A stretch of DNA of 64,000 nt. Origin: Amycolatopsis lurida (GTDB lineage Bacteria; Actinomycetota; Actinomycetes; Mycobacteriales; Pseudonocardiaceae). The stretch spans positions 6,665,501 through 6,729,500 of the forward strand of contig NZ_FNTA01000004.1 in NCBI RefSeq assembly GCF_900105055.1, in the 5' to 3' direction. Below the pieces are notes generated by a model, which was not told the origin of the DNA, did not search any database, and worked only from the letters and a program-made list of their open reading frames with translations. The position numbers and the translations under genes are program-made. Position 1 is the first letter of the stretch. Each line of letters opens with the position of its first letter. This document shows positions 60,882 to 64,000 of this stretch, one piece after another.

Positions 60882-62087
60882 ATGACTACCTCGCGAAGTG
60901 TGCTCGTGCTCGGTTCGACCGGATCGGTCGGCGCCCAGGCCCTCGACGTCGCGGCCCGCAACCCGGAGCTGTTCCGGGTCGCCGGGATCGCCGCGGGCGG
61001 CTCCGACCCCGCCGCGCTGGCCGCGCAGGCCCTGGCGCACCAGGTCGACGCCGTGGCGATCAGCAGGCCGACGGCCGTGGAAGACCTGCAGCTCGCGCTG
61101 TACGCCGAGGCACAGAAGCGCGGCTACAACCGCGGCGACTTCAAGCTGCCGCGGATTTTCGCCGGGGCCGACGCGGTCGTCGAGATGATCGACGCCACCC
61201 CGGTCGACGTCGTGCTCAACGCGCTCCCCGGCTCACAGGGGCTCCCGCCGACCCTGCGCGCGCTCGCCACCGGCGCCACGCTCGCGCTGGCCAACAAGGA
61301 ATCGCTGATCGCGGGCGGGCCGCTCGTGCTGGCCGCGGCCGAACCCGGCCAGCTGGTCCCGGTCGATTCCGAGCACTCCGCGATCGCGCAGGCCCTGCGC
61401 GCCGGCCGCGAGTCCGAGGTCGCCCGGCTGGTGCTCACCGCGTCGGGCGGGCCGTTCCGCGGCCGCAAACGCGAGGAACTCGCCGACGTCACCGTCGAGC
61501 AGGCGATGGCGCATCCGACCTGGTCGATGGGCCCGCTCATCACGATCAACTCGTCCACTTTGGTCAACAAGGGGCTGGAGCTGATCGAGGCGAAGCTCCT
61601 GTTCGACATCGAGACCGACCGCATCGACGTGGTCGTCCACCCGCAGTCGATCATCCACTCGATGGTGACCTTCGTCGACGGCTCGACGATCGCCCAGGCC
61701 AGCCCGCCCGACATGCGGCTGCCGATCGCGCTGGCCCTGCACTGGCCGGATCGCGTCCCCGGCGCCGCGGCCGCGTGCGTCTGGGACAAGCCCGCGAGCT
61801 GGACCTTCGAGCCGCTGGACAACGAGGCGTTCCCGGCCGTCGAGCTGGCGAGGCACGCCGGAACCGTCGGTGGCTGCGTCCCGGCGGTCTACAACGCGGC
61901 GAACGAGGAACTGGTGGCCGCTTTCCTGGCACAGAACACCGGCTTCACCTCGATTGTGGACACTATTGCCCAGGTGGTGGAAGCCGCCGACGAATGGCGT
62001 CGTGAACCTCGCGACGTTGATGACGTACTAGCTGCCGAGCGCTGGGCTCGCGCGCGTGCCGGTGCGCTGATCGGTAAGGGGAAGTAG
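60882..62087 (+). CDS. dxr: 1-deoxy-D-xylulose-5-phosphate reductoisomerase
   Basis: Second step of the MEP pathway: converts DXP to MEP using NADPH and Mn/Mg. 401 residues. NADPH motif VLGSTGSVGAQALDV at the start, ALANKESLIAGG, then PVDSEHSAI (metal Asp/Glu), SGGPFRG, MAHPTWSMGPLITINSSTLVNKGLELIEA, and a C-terminal helical domain. Divergent from the DUF2631 gene. First gene of the dxr-rip1-ispG cluster, the mycobacterial order Rv2870c-2869c-2868c. ATG 60882 begins the family. Confidence 0.97.
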   Translation: MTTSRSVLVLGSTGSVGAQALDVAARNPELFRVAGIAAGGSDPAALAAQALAHQVDAVAISRPTAVEDLQLALYAEAQKRGYNRGDFKLPRIFAGADAVVEMIDATPVDVVLNALPGSQGLPPTLRALATGATLALANKESLIAGGPLVLAAAEPGQLVPVDSEHSAIAQALRAGRESEVARLVLTASGGPFRGRKREELADVTVEQAMAHPTWSMGPLITINSSTLVNKGLELIEAKLLFDIETDRIDVVVHPQSIIHSMVTFVDGSTIAQASPPDMRLPIALALHWPDRVPGAAAACVWDKPASWTFEPLDNEAFPAVELARHAGTVGGCVPAVYNAANEELVAAFLAQNTGFTSIVDTIAQVVEAADEWRREPRDVDDVLAAERWARARAGALIGKGK

Positions 62088-62090
62088 CGC

Positions 62091-63332
62091 GTGGTCTTCA
62101 TTCTCGGGATCGTGCTGTTCGCGCTGGGCATCTGCCTGTCCGTCGCGCTGCACGAGGCCGGCCACATGTGGGCGGCCAAGGCCTTCGGCATGAAGGTCCG
62201 GCGCTACTTCATCGGCTTCGGGCCGACGATCTTCTCCTTCCGTCGCGGTGAGACCGAGTACGGCATGAAGTGGATCCCGCTCGGCGGGTTCTGCGACATC
62301 GCCGGCATGACCGCGCTCGACGAGGTCACTCCGGAAGAGTCGAAGCGCGCGATGTGGCGCTTCAAGACCTGGAAGCGCACCGTCGTCATGTCGGCGGGTT
62401 CGGCGATGCACTTCATCCTCGGTTTCGTCATCCTGTACCTGATGGCCGTCACCATGGGCCTGCCGAATCCCGCCGCGCAGGCCGCGCCCACCGAGGCCGT
62501 GATCAGCGCCACGTCGTGCGCTCGCCCGGCCACCACCGTGGAGCAGCTGAGCGACACGGCCTGCCCGCCCGGCGCCCCCGCCCCCGCGAAGACCGCCGGT
62601 CTCCAGGCCGGCGACAAGGTGGTCTCCGTCGCCGGCAAGCCGATCAAGACCTGGCGTGAGATGCTCGCGGCCGTCCAGGTCGCCAGTGGGCCGACGCCGT
62701 TCGTGGTCGAACGGAACGGACAGCGGCTGAACCTGACCGTCGACGTGCCGCGGGTGCAGCGGCTGGTCGCCGACGGTTCCGGCAACACCACGGTCAAGGA
62801 CGTCGGCATGATCGGCGCCTCGCCGATCCAGAACACCGCGCCGCCGATGCTGAGCTACGGCCCCGTCGACGCGGTCGGGGCGACGTTCTCCTTCACCGGC
62901 ACGATGTTCTCCGAGACCGCCAAACGGCTGATCGAGTTCCCGTCGCGGATCCCGGCGGTCGTGGACTCCATCTTCGGCGGCGAGCGCGACCCGAACACCC
63001 CGGTCAGCGTGGTGGGCGCCAGCCGCATCGGTGGCGAGGCCGCCGAGCGCGGTCTGTGGGAGATCTTCGTGCTCCTGCTGGCGAGCCTGAACTTCTTCAT
63101 CGGTGTGTTCAACCTGCTGCCGCTGCTCCCGCTCGACGGCGGGCATATCGCGGTCGTCTGGTACGAGCGGGTCCGGGATTGGTTCCGGAAACTGCGCGGC
63201 AAGGCGGCGGGTGGTCCGGTCGACTACACGAAGCTTTCCGCGGTCACGATGGTGCTCGTCTTCATCGGCGGCGCGGTGACTCTGCTCACCGTCACCGCCG
63301 ACATCGTGAACCCGGTCAAGCTGTTCCAGTGA
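62091..63332 (+). CDS. rip1: Site-2 membrane metalloprotease (Rip1/RseP-like)
   Basis: 413-residue M50 intramembrane protease. Zinc motif ALHEAGHMWAAKAFG in the first helix; second metal site LLPLLPLDGGHI in the third; one PDZ domain (~160-270: AGLQAGDKVVSVAGKPIKTWREM). In mycobacteria Rip1 cleaves anti-sigma factors to control cell-wall and redox genes. It starts with GTG three bases after dxr, so it is cotranscribed. A pair of cysteines sits in the extracytoplasmic part (SATSCARP, DTACPPG). Confidence 0.95.
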   Translation: MVFILGIVLFALGICLSVALHEAGHMWAAKAFGMKVRRYFIGFGPTIFSFRRGETEYGMKWIPLGGFCDIAGMTALDEVTPEESKRAMWRFKTWKRTVVMSAGSAMHFILGFVILYLMAVTMGLPNPAAQAAPTEAVISATSCARPATTVEQLSDTACPPGAPAPAKTAGLQAGDKVVSVAGKPIKTWREMLAAVQVASGPTPFVVERNGQRLNLTVDVPRVQRLVADGSGNTTVKDVGMIGASPIQNTAPPMLSYGPVDAVGATFSFTGTMFSETAKRLIEFPSRIPAVVDSIFGGERDPNTPVSVVGASRIGGEAAERGLWEIFVLLLASLNFFIGVFNLLPLLPLDGGHIAVVWYERVRDWFRKLRGKAAGGPVDYTKLSAVTMVLVFIGGAVTLLTVTADIVNPVKLFQ

Positions 63333-63450
63333 CGGGGAAGGACGGCGACGGAGCGCGCTGTCAGCACCGTTGGGCTGCCCAGGTAATACTGCTCACCGTG
63401 ACGGCTGACGTCGTGTATGTCCGCCGATCGGGGTAGGTACGCTTGAAGGC

Positions 63451-64000
63451 GTGACTGTCGCTCTTGGTATGCCAGCGCTTCCTCCTCCCGTCCTCTCCGA
63501 GCGTCGCAAGACCCGACAGCTGCAGGTCGGGCCGGTCGGCGTCGGCAGCGAGCACCCGATCTCGGTGCAGTCGATGACCACCACGCTCACCTCCGACGTC
63601 AACGCGACCCTGCAGCAGATCGCCGAGCTGACCGCTGCGGGCTGTGACATCGTGCGCGTCGCGTGCCCGTCGGCGGACGACGCCGAGGCGCTGCCCGCTA
63701 TCGCGAAGAAGTCGCAGATCCCGGTGATCGCCGACATCCACTTCCAGCCGAAGTACGTCTTCGCCGCGATCGAGGCCGGCTGCGCGGCGGTCCGGGTGAA
63801 CCCGGGCAACATCCGCAAGTTCGACGACCAGGTCAAGGAGATCGCGCGGGCCGCGAAGGACCACGGCACCCCGATCCGGATCGGCGTCAACGCGGGTTCG
63901 CTGGACAAGCGGATCATGGACAAGTACGGCAAGGCGACCCCGGAGGCGCTGGCCGAGTCGGCGCTGTGGGAGGCGTCGCTGTTCGCCGAGCACGACTTCT
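63451..64000 (+). CDS. ispG: 4-hydroxy-3-methylbut-2-enyl diphosphate synthase, 5' part
   Basis: [4Fe-4S] enzyme of the MEP pathway. The frame is open from the GTG at 63451 to the window end (183 codons), so the C-terminal cluster cysteines are outside. Visible family sequence: RRKTRQLQVGPVGVGSEHPISVQSMTTT, DIVRVACPSADDAEAL, PVIADIHFQPKYVFAAIEAGCAAVRVNPGNI and PIRIGVNAGSLDKRIM. GAAGG lies five bases before the start. 118 bases separate it from rip1. Confidence 0.97.
   Translation, partial: MTVALGMPALPPPVLSERRKTRQLQVGPVGVGSEHPISVQSMTTTLTSDVNATLQQIAELTAAGCDIVRVACPSADDAEALPAIAKKSQIPVIADIHFQPKYVFAAIEAGCAAVRVNPGNIRKFDDQVKEIARAAKDHGTPIRIGVNAGSLDKRIMDKYGKATPEALAESALWEASLFAEHDF

Overview
The window is about 64 kb of GC-rich DNA with actinobacterial codon use, frequent GTG starts and dense ATGA/GTGA stop-start overlaps. 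Gene order matches the conserved actinobacterial block that in mycobacteria runs from glnD to ispG. Gene content (WhiG-like sigma factor, Ku, DUF1206, DUF2469 and DUF2631 proteins) and a set of long intergenic palindromes suggest a Pseudonocardiaceae actinomycete, most likely Amycolatopsis or a close relative. The genus is my inference. I saw no rRNA, tRNA, insertion sequence or CRISPR array.

Region 1 (1-24,000) is mostly housekeeping: the end of glnD, an EamA transporter, Ku, ffh, an amidohydrolase, two CPBP membrane proteins, the rpsP-khpA-rimM-trmD-rplS ribosome and tRNA-modification cluster, lepB-rnhB-DUF2469, yraN-comM-dprA-xerC and a WhiG-type sigma factor. An M23 peptidase gene diverges from rpsB, followed by tsf-pyrH-frr-cdsA. 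A decayed NlpC/P60 gene lies between ku and ffh. A 21-bp minisatellite lies between the sigma factor and the M23 gene.

Region 2 (24,000-30,840) is accessory DNA between cdsA and rlmN: a secreted type-B carboxylesterase, a two-domain VOC protein, a methyltransferase convergent with and overlapping a PadR regulator, a decayed GNAT acetyltransferase gene, and a 722-residue fused TOMM leader-binding/YcaO cyclodehydratase-like protein with no recognisable precursor peptide beside it.

Region 3 (31,945-58,840) is a second, larger accessory interval between rlmN and the dxr cluster. It holds two unknown small proteins, a DUF1206 membrane protein, an AraC/TSUP-exporter divergent pair, secreted proteins (beta-propeller, small cysteine-containing protein, PETase-like hydrolase, PhoD phosphatase), a PP2C phosphatase and a GAF-ANTAR regulator, oxidoreductases, an XRE/membrane-protein pair, a MarR/MFS divergent pair whose two promoters both appear to give leaderless mRNAs, a cytochrome P450, a MocR regulator and metH. 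metH is preceded by what I read as an S-adenosylhomocysteine riboswitch whose 3' strand competes with a hairpin that hides the ribosome binding site.

Region 4 (58,840-64,000) returns to the conserved core: a secreted cyclophilin, a palindrome-rich gap containing a perfect 26-bp inverted repeat, a lysozyme-like secreted protein, a DUF2631 membrane protein, and the dxr-rip1-ispG cluster (isoprenoid synthesis plus site-2 protease), with ispG cut by the window end.
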